From Acidicapsa dinghuensis (GTDB taxonomy: Bacteria > Acidobacteriota > Terriglobia > Terriglobales > Acidobacteriaceae): DNA of 64,000 nucleotides. The notes beneath the pieces are model-generated. The model did no database searches. It was not told the DNA's origin and was given only the letters and a program-made list of their open reading frames with translations. Below, piece after piece: positions 24,951-35,600 of the stretch. The DNA lies in assembly GCF_025685685.1 (NCBI RefSeq), contig NZ_JAGSYH010000001.1, forward strand, positions 372,001 through 436,000. Reading direction: 5' to 3'. Every line of letters begins with the position of its first letter. The first letter of the stretch is position 1. The position numbers were made by a program, and so were the translations under genes.

Positions 24951-25913
24951 TTAAGGTACGGCTATCCTGCCTGTTCGTTTTGGTGCGATTTCCATTGCCT
25001 GAGAGAGCAGGAATCTCCGGAAAATGCCGACAGTGCCTGTTGGTTCTGGTCCGGCAGGATATGCCATCGAGAATCGCCTCGACAGTTTCAACCCCTGTAC
25101 TCTGGCGATCTTCAGCGTTCCAAGCGAAAGCTGATTGCGGACTGCCCACCTGGAGACGAAGGTGATTCCAAGCCCGGCTTCCACGGCACTCAGCAGCCCT
25201 TCGGTGGAGTCGAGCTCCATGCTGATGGTCAGATCCTTCGCCTTCACTCCGACCTTTGAAAGCGCCTGCTCCACCACTCTTCTTGAGCCGGAGCCAAATT
25301 CGCGCATGAGCAGAGGTTCGCTCTTCAGATCCTCAACCTTGATCTCGTGATCGGCCCATCCATGAGTTGCGGGCACGACAAGGACCATGTGATCTTCCAT
25401 GAACGGTTCGATATGGAGGTCTTTCCGCCGTTCCGGGCCCTCGATGAGCGCGAGTTGAACCGCTCGTGAGAGGAGAGCCTCAAGCATCTCGTCTGTATTG
25501 CCGCTGCGAGCTGTGACTTTGACTTTAGGGTTTGCCCGCCGAAATGCGGCCACGAACGTTGGCAGGAGGTATTGTCCAATGGTTTGAGACGCTCCCAAAG
25601 CGAGTTCACCGGCGCTTTGCCCAAATGCCTCCGCCACTGCGGCGAAGGCTTCATCGGAAAGCTCTTTCATCTTCTCTGCAAACGGAAGCAGCGCCTTGCC
25701 GCCGGCTGTCAGCACGATGTGTCCACCGCCGCGATCAAATAGCGGTAGACCAAGCTCGTCTTCAAGCGCCTTGATCTGCTGGGTGACGGCGGGTTGCGTG
25801 AGCAACAGTTCTTCTGCGGCCCGGCTGAAATTCAGGTGCTGTGCCACCGCCCGGAATACCCGTATGCGGAAATTTTCTATCACGACGTTATCCGCCTCCT
25901 GTGTCTTTTTCAC
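24951..25913 (-). CDS. LysR-family transcriptional regulator
   Basis: 320 aa. The N-terminal winged helix-turn-helix is clear (IRVFRAVAQHLNFSRAAEELLLTQPAVTQQIKALEDELGLPLFDR, residues about 17-61). A CysB-like effector-binding domain follows (ELALGASQTIGQYLLPTFVAAF). The last gene of a minus-strand run, 66 bp after the ClC gene, so it is probably co-transcribed and may autoregulate. The exported-protein gene beyond 28.8 kb, divergent from this operon, is a possible target. The ligand is unknown. Confidence 0.9.
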   Translation of the reverse strand: MKKTQEADNVVIENFRIRVFRAVAQHLNFSRAAEELLLTQPAVTQQIKALEDELGLPLFDRGGGHIVLTAGGKALLPFAEKMKELSDEAFAAVAEAFGQSAGELALGASQTIGQYLLPTFVAAFRRANPKVKVTARSGNTDEMLEALLSRAVQLALIEGPERRKDLHIEPFMEDHMVLVVPATHGWADHEIKVEDLKSEPLLMREFGSGSRRVVEQALSKVGVKAKDLTISMELDSTEGLLSAVEAGLGITFVSRWAVRNQLSLGTLKIARVQGLKLSRRFSMAYPAGPEPTGTVGIFRRFLLSQAMEIAPKRTGRIAVP

Positions 25914-25979
25914 TTCCTGCCCGGCTTATGTCAGGCCCATTTCTTTGTCGAGACTCATCTCTTTGCCAAGGCCCATCTC

Positions 25980-27251
25980 TTATTGTGCTGGCTCCGGGCT
26001 GGCGATGGCGTACAGGGACTCACGCGAGATTGTACGAGCAATAAACGAAGCGAGCAGACTGCATGGCAGAATGATCGGCAGAAGATGCCATTGTCCGGTA
26101 AGCTCTACCGCCATCAGGGCCGCCATCCATGGAGCGTGGGTGACAGCGGCCATCAGCAGCGCCATGCCGCAGATAGCCAGTATCAACGGCTCAGGATTAT
26201 GCAGTAAGTGGCCCGCCGCAAGACCGAGCGCAGCACCTGTGAAGAGTGTAGGAGTGAAGACTCCTCCGACGGTGCCGGTTCCCACGCAGAAGGTTGTAGC
26301 GATCAGGCGACATGCAAGCACACTGACGATACCGAGGAGCATCGTTTTATCCTGCAAAATTCCTACAAGCGCGAAGTCGCCATTTCCCCAGACCTTGGGC
26401 TCTATCAGAGCGAGAGCACCGACGGCCAGGCCGCTCCACAGCAGCGCGAAAGGGAGACGCTTCGCGGCTTTGGAGAGATGAAGAAGTCTCTGATAGGCCG
26501 GACCGACTGCGCCCAGAACAAGAGCTAGCGGGAGAACCCAAAGCAGGTCCTGCGTTATGGGCAACGACTCCCTCACTGGGAAGAGCGGACCGGCGCCCAG
26601 CAAAAGACGGCTCATGAGCCAACCGGTGCTTGAGGCCAGGAACAACTGAGGAAGATCGCTCCATGCCCACTCACCCAAAACAATCTCGACGGCGAAGAAT
26701 ACTCCGGCGATCGGCGCCTGATAGGCTGCCGCGACTGCGGCTGCCGCGCCATAGGCTACCTGCCGCGACAACGGCAGATTTCGCAGCGGAGATCGCTCTC
26801 CTACCCATGAGGAGATTGCGGCTGCGAATTGGATCATCGATCCTTCCCGTCCGATCGCCGCGCCGGTGGCCACGGAAAAGCCTGAGGAGACCGTCCGCCA
26901 AACTGTCGAAAGAAGAGGGATCTGGCCATTCTTGAGGCGAACGGCTTCCACATATCCTTCAAAATGCAAATCCGGCGCCCGCCTCCGCATCAACCAGATC
27001 ACGAGGGTCGCCAATGCTGCTCCGATGATTGGGGTCAGGATACGACGCAATGGCGGCAGCGATGCCGCAGCGGCAGGCAACATGCCCGTCTTCTGAACGA
27101 AGACCCACTGAAGAAGGCGGAAGAAGAGCCGTACCGCGACACACGCCAGACCACTGGCTGCTCCGAGAACAATAGCCCAACCAGCGGATGCCAGCCACGA
27201 TGTTGCGGCCCGCTTAGTGCCTTTGACGTTGGTGACCGTTGCGGTGCTCAT
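25980..27251 (-). CDS. ClC-type chloride channel/antiporter
   Basis: 423 aa integral membrane protein with about ten or more hydrophobic segments. The ClC gate motif is present as AIGREGSMIQ (Glu retained, with Ser in place of the usual Pro). The third signature VGGVFTPTLFTGAALG (GxFxP) is clear. The first GSGIP motif is poorly conserved (HFEGYVEAVRLKNGQIP), which is common in divergent bacterial ClCs and could change ion selectivity. Its start overlaps the stop of the FAD protein gene by 4 bp, so the two are translationally coupled. Confidence 0.88.
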   Translation of the reverse strand: MSTATVTNVKGTKRAATSWLASAGWAIVLGAASGLACVAVRLFFRLLQWVFVQKTGMLPAAAASLPPLRRILTPIIGAALATLVIWLMRRRAPDLHFEGYVEAVRLKNGQIPLLSTVWRTVSSGFSVATGAAIGREGSMIQFAAAISSWVGERSPLRNLPLSRQVAYGAAAAVAAAYQAPIAGVFFAVEIVLGEWAWSDLPQLFLASSTGWLMSRLLLGAGPLFPVRESLPITQDLLWVLPLALVLGAVGPAYQRLLHLSKAAKRLPFALLWSGLAVGALALIEPKVWGNGDFALVGILQDKTMLLGIVSVLACRLIATTFCVGTGTVGGVFTPTLFTGAALGLAAGHLLHNPEPLILAICGMALLMAAVTHAPWMAALMAVELTGQWHLLPIILPCSLLASFIARTISRESLYAIASPEPAQ

Positions 27252-28654
27252 GCTGCTACCAGCTTTGGTGCGGATTCCATCACTGTCGCTTCAGGAATCA
27301 TGTATTGCGACCTGACGCGATCAGCGAGTGTCGAGGCAAGCTCAACAGCCTGCTGACGGATCTCAGGAACCGCGATGGACTCAATGAGGTCGCCGAGGCG
27401 GCCTGGACCAAGGTTAAAGATGATTTCTGAAGCGTGACCATCGGCACCGATGACCGCTCCATTCGGCGAGCAATGAAAGCCTGTGCCTAGAGGGCCGGCG
27501 GTTACGAGTCCTCTGCTGAACATGTTTTGGAGAAGAGCTGAAGGGACGCGGCGATAGTTCATGCTGGGTCCAGTGCAGTTGATGACTCGATCTGCATGGA
27601 AGCTCTCATCGCCGGCATGCGTGCGAAAAACTATGCGCGCGCCAGCAGGAGAGGCATCGACTGTTTTCAGGCGCCCTTCGCGGATCTCCAGCGTGCCGCT
27701 TCGAAGCTCGGATTCGATAACATCGGCAATCGGCGGAGCCATGCGGTGGCGTACAACATCCCATCTCCGCTGCAGGTGGCGGCGAAAACGCTTCTTCTCT
27801 TCGATGGGCAGCCGGAGCCACAAGTCGTTGATTGTGTCACGAAGGCTGTCGATAGCGGCTCTCCACTCCGTACCTCCGCCAATTACAGCGCGCAGCGCGC
27901 GGAGATACGCCACACAGGTGGCCGGTGTATCTTGTGGAATTGCGCTTGAGCTCAATGGCGTGTAATCGGCATGACGATTCGGAAAGACACCGTGACGAGA
28001 CACGGCAATGATCTTTCCACGATGTCCGAGCTCACGCAGCCTCAGCACCACATCGACCCCTGTCAGACCCGTTCCGATAAGAGCAACTGGCGCATCGGGA
28101 TCCAATCCCTCATACGTTTCCTCCGCCCATGCATTGTGGCGATACAAGCCCAGATCGGAAGCGACCTTCGAGATTCCCGGCAGAGGAGCTGGATCGAAGT
28201 TTCCTGTTGCCAGCACCACCAGATCGGCCCGTAGCTCGCATCCGTTATCCAGCGTAAGTACAGCTCCTGCGTCATGCTGACGGACATCAACGACTGTTGC
28301 GATCTCCTGTTCGAGCTCGCTTGTCGATTTCAGCAGAGATTGAATGTACTGTCCAAATATCGCTCGTGGAGCGAAGGTCTTCTCTGTTGCAGCCGGGTCA
28401 TGATTCCTGCGAAGCCAATTGAGGAAGTGGTTTGGCTGATCGGGCAGTGCGCTGATCTTTCCCGCAGGAACATTCAACAGGTGGCGAAAGCTCGGAGTTG
28501 AATACGCCAGACCAAGTCCGAAATCAGGCCGCTGATCGATAAGAATCACACGCGCTGGCGTTCTCTGCCGAATCAGGTGAAAAGCAGTGAGGGTTCCACT
28601 CACCCCTCCACCGATGATTGCGATTGTCGCGATTTTTCCATTCCGTGTAGTCAT
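27248..28654 (-). CDS. FAD/NAD(P)-binding protein (NAD_binding_9 / YdhS-like)
   Basis: 468 aa. N-terminal dinucleotide-binding motif IAIIGGGVSGTLTA (GxGxxG), followed by LIDQRPDFGLGLAYST and the HLLNVPAGKISALPDQP region typical of the YdhS-like family. A second Rossmann motif, VALIGTGLTGVDVVLRL, lies near residue 190. Probably a cytoplasmic flavin-dependent oxidoreductase of unknown substrate. First gene of a three-gene minus operon with the ClC channel and LysR regulator. It is divergent from the exported protein at 28830, and a shared intergenic region of about 175 bp could carry the LysR site. Confidence 0.85.
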   Translation of the reverse strand: MTTRNGKIATIAIIGGGVSGTLTAFHLIRQRTPARVILIDQRPDFGLGLAYSTPSFRHLLNVPAGKISALPDQPNHFLNWLRRNHDPAATEKTFAPRAIFGQYIQSLLKSTSELEQEIATVVDVRQHDAGAVLTLDNGCELRADLVVLATGNFDPAPLPGISKVASDLGLYRHNAWAEETYEGLDPDAPVALIGTGLTGVDVVLRLRELGHRGKIIAVSRHGVFPNRHADYTPLSSSAIPQDTPATCVAYLRALRAVIGGGTEWRAAIDSLRDTINDLWLRLPIEEKKRFRRHLQRRWDVVRHRMAPPIADVIESELRSGTLEIREGRLKTVDASPAGARIVFRTHAGDESFHADRVINCTGPSMNYRRVPSALLQNMFSRGLVTAGPLGTGFHCSPNGAVIGADGHASEIIFNLGPGRLGDLIESIAVPEIRQQAVELASTLADRVRSQYMIPEATVMESAPKLVAA

Positions 28655-28829
28655 GATTCGACATTAGGGTGAAACCTCGGCTAGCGGAATTCGCAAATTC
28701 TTATGCCTTATAAGCAAGCCCTTGAATGAGATCGATCGTAGGAGTGCTTCGCTTATACGGCATCACTTTTATTGCTTGGACATGACAGCTCGTGTGGATC
28801 AAAGCTGGGTATCGAAAAGGAGAAACACC

Positions 28830-29549
28830 ATGAACAACAACATCAAATCAGCACTCGCACTTGGTCTGGTTGTCACAGCAGCGGTACTGGCCACATCGTC
28901 GGCAGAGGCAGAGATCCACTCGAAGTCGAAGGAACTTGTAGTCATGGAGGCACGTGATCTTCCGGAGCAGGCGCAGACACCGGGCAACTCATTATTTCTT
29001 CACTCAGACAATGGAGGAGACTTCTACCTTTATGTGGAGCAGCAGCAAGGCGCTCGTCTATCGGTGTTTGATGTTACAGATCCGGCTCGCATCAAGCTGG
29101 TCGTGAGCATGCCGTTGGCGGGACCGGGCACTACGGCACTGGGTGCTTTTGATTTCGTTCGTCCAGTCGGCTACTCTGCTGAACTCGTGTACTTCCGTGA
29201 CAGTCAAAAGGAAGGTATGCTCGATCTACATAAGGCCAAGAAGCCTGTGCTGCGGATGATCTCGGCTGAGACAGATTTCGATATGTCTGAGCCCCTGGGA
29301 GAGAGTGGTTTTCTGGTCACCACCCAGGCCCACCGGTACACTCCTGCTGTTGCGCGTAACTACCAGGTGATGGACGTCGCCGGCTCTATTCCTACTCAAC
29401 TCGCCACTGTTAAAGACGTGAAGCATCGAGTGACTAACGATTACACAGGGACGACTTTCCTGCTAGGCAGTGATGGACTTACCGTTGTGAGACGACTCAG
29501 TGTCGAGAACGACTACAAAGAGCGACAGTATCAAACAGAGGGAAACTGA
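28830..29549 (+). CDS. exported protein of unknown function, divergent from the FAD-ClC-LysR operon
   Basis: 239 aa from ATG 28830, with GGAG 7 nt upstream; longer readings have no such site. Signal peptide MNNNIKSALALGLVVTAAVL, cleaved near SSAEA. The mature part is a repeat-like beta structure (SLFLHSDNGGDFYLYVEQQ, LSVFDVTDPARIKLV), which resembles LVIVD/beta-propeller-type repeats, but I cannot name the family. Its position facing the LysR-containing operon suggests LysR control. Confidence 0.7.
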   Translation: MNNNIKSALALGLVVTAAVLATSSAEAEIHSKSKELVVMEARDLPEQAQTPGNSLFLHSDNGGDFYLYVEQQQGARLSVFDVTDPARIKLVVSMPLAGPGTTALGAFDFVRPVGYSAELVYFRDSQKEGMLDLHKAKKPVLRMISAETDFDMSEPLGESGFLVTTQAHRYTPAVARNYQVMDVAGSIPTQLATVKDVKHRVTNDYTGTTFLLGSDGLTVVRRLSVENDYKERQYQTEGN

Positions 29550-29846
29550 ATCGATGGCTCAGAAGCGATCCTCCAATCGAGGACAGAGGCAAGAAGAGAG
29601 GCCGCACTGCCGATCTGGCGTGCGGCTTCTTCCAGTGTCCTTAAGATGGCTGCGTCCTTCCTGGCTGGGCTTCCGGCAGTTGTAATCTTGGTGTGCGATC
29701 CAGTCCGCGGGACGACTCCAAGCATGCTCTGGCGGATTTGTCCTTGACAAGCCTCATGCATACGCCCGACAGTGAATAACGTTCATCATTACCGGCGTTG
29801 CCGCCCAGCATACCGAATTTGCCTTATGAATCTTAAGCAGGAAATG
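29550..29846. other. intergenic region with possible gene remnant and LacI-type site
   Basis: 297 bp. The minus strand is open from 29761 to 29531 (MHEACQGQIRQSMLGVVPRT...), without a ribosome-binding site or complete domain, so it may be a decayed fragment. The right part (29773-29788) carries the LacI-operator-like site listed separately. Confidence 0.35.
29773..29788. promoter_or_regulatory. LacI-type operator candidate A (upstream of GH105)
   Basis: TGAATAACGTTCATCA: central AACGTT with outer TGA/TCA dyad. It shares ATAACGTT with three other intergenic sites of the uronate locus and lies 59 bp before the chosen GH105 start. A central CG within a dyad is typical of LacI-family operators. 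Confidence 0.45.
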
Positions 29847-31043
29847 ATGCCATTATTCAAATTTTCAACGGGGACGCTGTGCTCCCTCTTTGCGCTCCTT
29901 CTTTTGAGTTCTCAGCAAACTGCTGCCGGGCAGACTGCACCGCAGGCAGCTTCGCCGCAGCCGCCGCCGGATCGTTGGAATTTCATTGGAGACAGCCCTG
30001 ATAATCCACCTCCGCTGGCGACTGATCTTTCGGCCAATCTGAAGGTGAAAGACGTCGACCGGGCCATGCGCAAAGTGGCCAACTGGCAGTTGCAGCGCGT
30101 GCAGGGCCATTTTAACGAGGACTGGACATTTGCAGCCATGGATGCGGGTTTCATGGTGGCTTCCAAATCCCTAAAAGAGCCGAGTTACGAGAACTACGTG
30201 CGCGCGGTGGGAGAGAATTTTCAATGGCGGCTCGGACCCAGGCAGACTCACGCCGACGACCAGGCCATTGGGCAATCCTATCTTGAAATCTATATGGGCC
30301 TAAAGACACATGATGCCCGTATCATCACGCCTCTGCGGCAGCAGTTCGACCAGGTGATGACCCTGCCGGATGACCCTGCCAAGCCCTTTTGGTGGTGGTG
30401 CGACGCGCTCTTTATGGCGCCTCCTGTTTGGGCTCGCCTGTATCAGGCAACGGGCGAGAAACGTTATCTGGATTACATGGATCATGAGTGGTGGATCACT
30501 TCCAAGTTGCTCTATGATCCGGCGGAGCATCTCTACTTCCGCGACGCCACCTATTTTGATAAGCGCGAGAAGAATGGCGCGAAGATCTTCTGGTCGCGCG
30601 GCAATGGATGGGTGATGGCTGGTCTCGCGCGAGTGCTGGCTGCGATGCCGCAGGATTATCCAGACCGGAGCAAGTTCGTACAACAGTTCAAAGAGATGTC
30701 GGCGCGCGTGATCCAACTGCAGCAGACGGACGGCTTATGGCGTCCAGGTCTGCTCGATCCCGGCGCGTATCCATTGCCGGAGGTTTCGGGCTCGGCCTTC
30801 TTGGTCTATGCGCTGGCCTGGGGCGTAAACCACGGCATCCTCGACCGCACCACCTATATGCCTGCAATCGAGAAGGGATGGAAAGGGCTGATAGCCCACA
30901 TTTACGCAGATGGGCGCCTGGGCTGCATCCAGCCTGTGGGCGCCGCGCCTGGTGCGTTTCAGGCGGACTCCAGCTATGTCTACGGAGTGGGCGCATTTCT
31001 CCTCGCCGGCTCTGAGGTGCGCAGTTTGCATGTCCGGAATTGA
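29847..31043 (+). CDS. glycoside hydrolase family 105 (unsaturated uronyl hydrolase), exported
   Basis: 398 aa from ATG 29847, which follows AGGA and gives a clean signal peptide (MPLFKFSTGTLCSLFALLLL); earlier ATGs at 29772/29826 would put the operator site in coding sequence. YteR/GH105 features: (alpha/alpha)6 barrel motifs DWTFAAMDAGF, HADDQAIGQSYLEIY with the putative catalytic Asp, WWWCDALFMAPP and FWSRGNGWVMAGLARVL. It removes the 4,5-unsaturated uronic acid left at the non-reducing end by polysaccharide lyases, fitting the lyase gene next to it. It abuts that gene directly. Confidence 0.9.
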   Translation: MPLFKFSTGTLCSLFALLLLSSQQTAAGQTAPQAASPQPPPDRWNFIGDSPDNPPPLATDLSANLKVKDVDRAMRKVANWQLQRVQGHFNEDWTFAAMDAGFMVASKSLKEPSYENYVRAVGENFQWRLGPRQTHADDQAIGQSYLEIYMGLKTHDARIITPLRQQFDQVMTLPDDPAKPFWWWCDALFMAPPVWARLYQATGEKRYLDYMDHEWWITSKLLYDPAEHLYFRDATYFDKREKNGAKIFWSRGNGWVMAGLARVLAAMPQDYPDRSKFVQQFKEMSARVIQLQQTDGLWRPGLLDPGAYPLPEVSGSAFLVYALAWGVNHGILDRTTYMPAIEKGWKGLIAHIYADGRLGCIQPVGAAPGAFQADSSYVYGVGAFLLAGSEVRSLHVRN

Positions 31044-32135
31044 ATGGCAACGAAGAGAGGCTTGATGGTGAAAACCAACTGTCTTTGGGTATTCCTCGCT
31101 GGCATGGCAGTCTCTTCGGTTTGCCGCGCAGAAGCGCCTCTTCGGTCGCCCTGGGATTCGCATAGGGTTACGTTGACCAATGCGCCGTACGCGTGTCCTG
31201 CGCCGGTTCATCTCTCGCGTGACCTGACGACGATCGGCTTCTACTCCGACAGCAAGAGTTCGATTATTGACCCAGAGAAGTGGAAGGCGTACCAGGAGTC
31301 GTCCGGCCCATATAAGAAACTCGGCCAGGATGCGGTTACGGCAGCGGATGCATACCAGTCAACGGGTAGCCGCACTGCCGCCGAATGCGTTCTGCATCTT
31401 CTCGATACTGCCGCAGCAGATGGTGTCTTCACCGGCAAGATGTCTTCGGACCAGGCCTACTTTGTCCAAGGCTGGGTGATCGGAGCGCTGGCCATCGCCT
31501 ATCTGAAGGTACGCGACAGCGGCCTGGTGCACGCGGATGAAACGGCAGCACTGATTCCGTGGATGAAGTCGGTCGGTCGGCAGACGATGGACTACTACGA
31601 CGCCAGAATGAAGAAGCCAGGCGGCGAGCTGCAGAACAATCACCTGTACTGGGCGGGCGTCGAGATTGCGGCGATTGCTGTTGCCGCCAACGATCATGCT
31701 CTCTTCGACTGGGCCGTTGCAACATACAGAAACGGGGTTAAGCAGATTGGCCCGGATGGCACCATGCCACTGGAGATGCGCCGCGGCCAGCGCGCATTGC
31801 ACTATCATCTCTACGCTGCCGCGCCACTCGTCTATCTGGCAGAGTTTGGCGAAGACAATGGCATCGACCTTTACGCGGAGAATGGCGGAGCACTCAAGCG
31901 GCTCGTGGATCAGTCCACGAACGGCCTGACGGGTAGCGGCTTCTTCGACAAGGCGACGGGCATCAAGCAGGATGCACCGAACGGGCCCCCGACCGCAGAA
32001 GAGATCGGATGGGCGACGGTCTACGTGCATCATTTTCCCTCGCCTTCCATGTCGGCTTTGATTGCCAAAGCGCCTTCCCTTTCGTATATGTACCTGGGCG
32101 GCGAGCCACCGTATGCGCCGATTGCAACGAAGTAG
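31044..32135 (+). CDS. alginate_lyase-family polysaccharide lyase (PL5/PL38-like), exported
   Basis: 363 aa; ATG 31065 (MVKTNCLWVFLAGMAVSS) is an alternative start with AGAGG just upstream, and both give a signal peptide. The alginate_lyase fold is indicated by NNHLYWAGVEIAAIAVA (Asn-His catalytic region) and MRRGQRALHYHLYA (Arg/Tyr region). Beta-eliminates uronate-rich chains such as alginate or glucuronan; the substrate cannot be decided from sequence alone. It directly follows GH105 and precedes a KdgF-like cupin, so products flow to unsaturated monouronates. Confidence 0.82.
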   Translation: MATKRGLMVKTNCLWVFLAGMAVSSVCRAEAPLRSPWDSHRVTLTNAPYACPAPVHLSRDLTTIGFYSDSKSSIIDPEKWKAYQESSGPYKKLGQDAVTAADAYQSTGSRTAAECVLHLLDTAAADGVFTGKMSSDQAYFVQGWVIGALAIAYLKVRDSGLVHADETAALIPWMKSVGRQTMDYYDARMKKPGGELQNNHLYWAGVEIAAIAVAANDHALFDWAVATYRNGVKQIGPDGTMPLEMRRGQRALHYHLYAAAPLVYLAEFGEDNGIDLYAENGGALKRLVDQSTNGLTGSGFFDKATGIKQDAPNGPPTAEEIGWATVYVHHFPSPSMSALIAKAPSLSYMYLGGEPPYAPIATK

Positions 32136-32208
32136 GAAATTGCGCTGTGAATTTTCTCGATAGGGGTTACGAATTCACTGATAAGAGCGAGTTAAATAAG
32201 AGCGAATT

Positions 32209-32553
32209 ATGAATGCTGTGAATCGATGTCCATTGAGGTTGAGCGACGTTCCGGCATCGTCTCCGGAGCCAGGGCTGGAGCGCCAGGTGCTGGCTTCGAA
32301 TGAGCGCATGATGCTGGTGCGCCACCAGATGCAGCCCGGATGGGTAGGCGCGCGCCACAGCCATCCGTACGATCAGCTTGTATACATCGTCCGCGGAAGG
32401 CTGCTTTTTACGGTTGGCGATGTGGAGTTCGAAACTCTGCCCGGTGACAGTTTTCTTGTGCCCGGCACCGTGGAGCACCAGGCAAAGGCGCTTGAAGAAT
32501 CAGAAGTGCTGGACGTCTTCTCACCGTTCCGAGAGGATTACGCGACGCCGTAA
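32209..32553 (+). CDS. cupin protein, KdgF-like
   Basis: 114 aa single cupin. Motif 1 is ARHSHPYDQLVYIVRGRL with metal-binding His, and motif 2 is LPGDSFLVPGTVEHQAKAL with Pro-Gly and His. Length and motifs match KdgF, which speeds conversion of 4,5-unsaturated uronates to their linear keto form before KduI. The context of lyase, GH105 and KduI makes this role likely. The leader contains a short direct duplication of ATAAGAGCGA (about 32178 and 32194). Confidence 0.75.
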   Translation: MNAVNRCPLRLSDVPASSPEPGLERQVLASNERMMLVRHQMQPGWVGARHSHPYDQLVYIVRGRLLFTVGDVEFETLPGDSFLVPGTVEHQAKALEESEVLDVFSPFREDYATP

Positions 32554-32648
32554 CTTTTGAGTCTCGCTTACACTGCGCAACTTACGCAGACGAGAGTCAG
32601 CGACAAGTGCGGCAGCGAGACGCCGATGCTCACTCGAAGCGAAACAAG

Positions 32649-32679
32649 AAAGCCCGCTCACACAGTGTGAGCGGGCTTT
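32649..32679. terminator. bidirectional intrinsic terminator
   Basis: A perfect 15-bp inverted repeat, AAAGCCCGCTCACAC / GTGTGAGCGGGCTTT, around a single A. A-run before and T-run after give both strands a GC-rich stem with a terminal T-tract. It lies between the convergent cupin gene and TonB receptor gene. Confidence 0.85.
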
Positions 32680-32692
32680 GCTGTGATGTCGG

Positions 32693-35600
32693 TTAGAACG
32701 TGAGCCGTCCGCCCACCTGGATGATGCGCTGGGTGCCTGCCGCCGAGGTGATCTTGCCATAGTTACCGGACGCTAGGCTTGCGGTGGGGTTGGCGAGACT
32801 CACCAGGTTGAAGACATTGGTGGCCTCGCCGCGGAGCTGAAACACGATTCCGCGCTCGAACTTAATGTTGCGGAAGAGCCCCATGTCGATATCTTTGAAC
32901 CCGGGTCCAAAGAGGCTGTTGCGGGCAACGTTGCCATCCGCGCCACCGGGGCCGATGCCGCCTGTCACGCCGGGCCCGTTCGCGGTGAAAGCTGCCGTAT
33001 TGAACCATTCACTCGTCTCACTGTTGGTAGCGCAAACCCGGCAGCGGTGAGGACTGAGCACTGGGTTTTGCCCGGAAACGGCATCCGGGCGCTGATTGTT
33101 CGTGCTGTCAAAGCTCTTGTTAGCCCCTGTAGTCACCGTGAACACACCACCGCTGTGCAGATAGACAATCGGCGAGATCTGCCAGCCGTTGACCACTTCC
33201 TTGACGATCTTGTTATCGCCGTGGAAGTAGTCGAGGTTCCATGTGCCGGAGATCGCTGCGTTGTGGCGCACGTCGGCATTCATGCTGCCGTATTCCTCTT
33301 GGATTCCGCCTCCGACGGCACCCAACGAGTTATTTTGGGATGTAAAGGGAGCGCCAAAGTAGCCGGAATCCTGGGGTGACGAAAGTCCATCCGCATCCGG
33401 CTCGAAGCTATCCAGCGCGTGACTCCAGACATAAAAGCCGCTGGCGCTGAAGTTATGGAAGAGCTGCTTGGACGCCGAGATTTGAAGGGAGTTGTAATTG
33501 GCTGTCAGGTTTGACAGCAGGTCGACAATCTGTGCTCCCAGGATACCGGTGCCATTGTTGATAGCGGCCGCACCTTTCGGACAAGCTCCGACGCAGGGAT
33601 CGAACTGACGCCGGTCGGCAATGCTGGTTGCCGATGTGCTTGGCGTGCCGAAGGCGGTCGAATACGGCGCATAGTTAACGTCGATAAAGTTGGGCAACTG
33701 GTGCGAGAGCGCGCCCACATACGCAGCCGTCAGGGTTACCCGGCCGGGCAACTGCCGCTGCACGGACAGATTGAACTGATACACGTAGGGATACTTGAAC
33801 TTCGGCGAGATGGCTTCAGTGGCGCCGCCTGGCCCGGAAATGAATGTGGGCGAACTCGACGTGTAGGTATACGGAAACAGGCCACCACCCGAGGCGGTCG
33901 AGGGGAAGTCTCCCGGATAGGAATAGAAATTGGTGATGGAGTTCAGCGGGCCCTCGCCGGTCTGCGGCCGCAGGGCGAATGGAATGGCGTTGCCGGGCTG
34001 GTTCCACTCGTTGCCGGCGACCGTGCCGAAGAAGATGCCGGCTGCACCGCGAATAGAGGTCTTGCCGTCTCCAAACGGGTCATACGCGAAGCCGACGCGT
34101 GGCGAAAGGTGGTAGTACTTCGTGGAAATGATGCCGCGTCCGATGCCCGCGTCACCTGGGAACAACAAGCCCTCGGGCGCGAGCGGAGCGACCGTGGATT
34201 GCTGGCCGGGAATGAACGACTCTGTCCTGTTATGGGCATCGACGGGAGGCGTATCGATGTCCCACCGGACTCCGAGGTTGGCCGTAAACCGGGGCGTGAA
34301 GCGGTAGTTGTCCTGCACAAACGCCGCGACGTGCCACGTGCTCAGATGCGTGACATACGGTGAGTCCTGTTCCGCGGAGGAGGCCTGACCGGTAACCCAG
34401 TCCGAAGTCACATTGCCTGTGGATGTCGGTGCCGAGGTGGCAAAGCTGATGCTGGCAAAGTTCAGCAGGTCGGCAAAGAACATGGTTTTGTCGAGGGCGA
34501 ATTCGCCGCCAATGAACAGGTTATGTTTGCCCTTGGTGATGCTGATCATGTCGCGCAGCTCGTAGTTGTCAGAACCTGTGAATGGACCAGCATTGGTCGT
34601 GGTCGCTGAGAAGTTGGTTTCTGAGAAGCTGGGCAACGCCGGGGGGCCCTGGATGAGAAAGTTCGAGCCGTACGATGTAAGGGTCTGCGATGCTGGGCCG
34701 GAAAACGGCAGGTTGACGCGTCCGCCCGCTGCCCGGGTGTACGAGAGCCAGGCTTGATTGGCCGTGGCGGGGCTGAAGGTGTGGACCTCGCTGAGGTTGA
34801 TATTGGTGCTATCCGAGGCGCTCTGATTGATGGTCCAGGGGACGTTACCTCCTGGGGAGGCGCCGAGCACGTTCCTCGACCAGAAGAATGTCGCCGCTAC
34901 ATGGTCCTTGTCGCCGAGGTTCTGGTCATACTTGCCCAGATATTCGTCTTCCGTTGTCGGGGTGGGGAAGAGACCCGCGTAAGCCCCGCCGCCCTTCGAC
35001 GGGTTGAGAGCGCCATTGGGCAGCGGGATGGAGGAGCCGATTTTGTTGTTTACGTTGTCGAAGTTTGCAATGGTCGTGTCCAGCAGGGCTTGGGGTATGC
35101 AATTGGGCGCGGCCACCTGGCAGTTGGGCGACGAGTTAGTCCCATCCACCTGGTTGGCGGCCGTATGAGCTGCACCCGGCGTGTAGACCGTGAAGGTGTC
35201 CCCCGTAAAGTCACCCAAGCGCTCGTTGGCCGTAGGCGTGATGGCGCCTGTAAACACTGTGTCAGTTACCTGGCGCACACCGCCATAGCTGAAGAAGAAG
35301 AAGGACTTGTCCTTCTTCACCGGGCCGCCGACGTCACCGCCAAATTGGTTGCGGTGGTAGGGCGTAACGATGATCTGGCCTTGGGCGTTGTGCGCTGGGG
35401 CCCAGCTGTTAGCGTTGAAGTCGGTATTGCGGTTGAATTCGAACAACCCGCCATGAAACTGGTTGGTTCCCGATTTTGTGACTACTGAGACCACAGCGGC
35501 TGAGAACTGGCCGTATTGCGCGCCGAATGCGCTGGTCTCCACGCGAAACTCCTCGACTGCGTCGGGGTTAGGCGACGGGTTGCCGTAGTTGCGCATGCCC

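Noticed and set aside
25696..26481. Plus-strand frame of 261 codons across the LysR and ClC genes
   Set aside because: Antisense to two well-recognised genes; low-complexity Ser/Arg/Ala translation typical of shadows.
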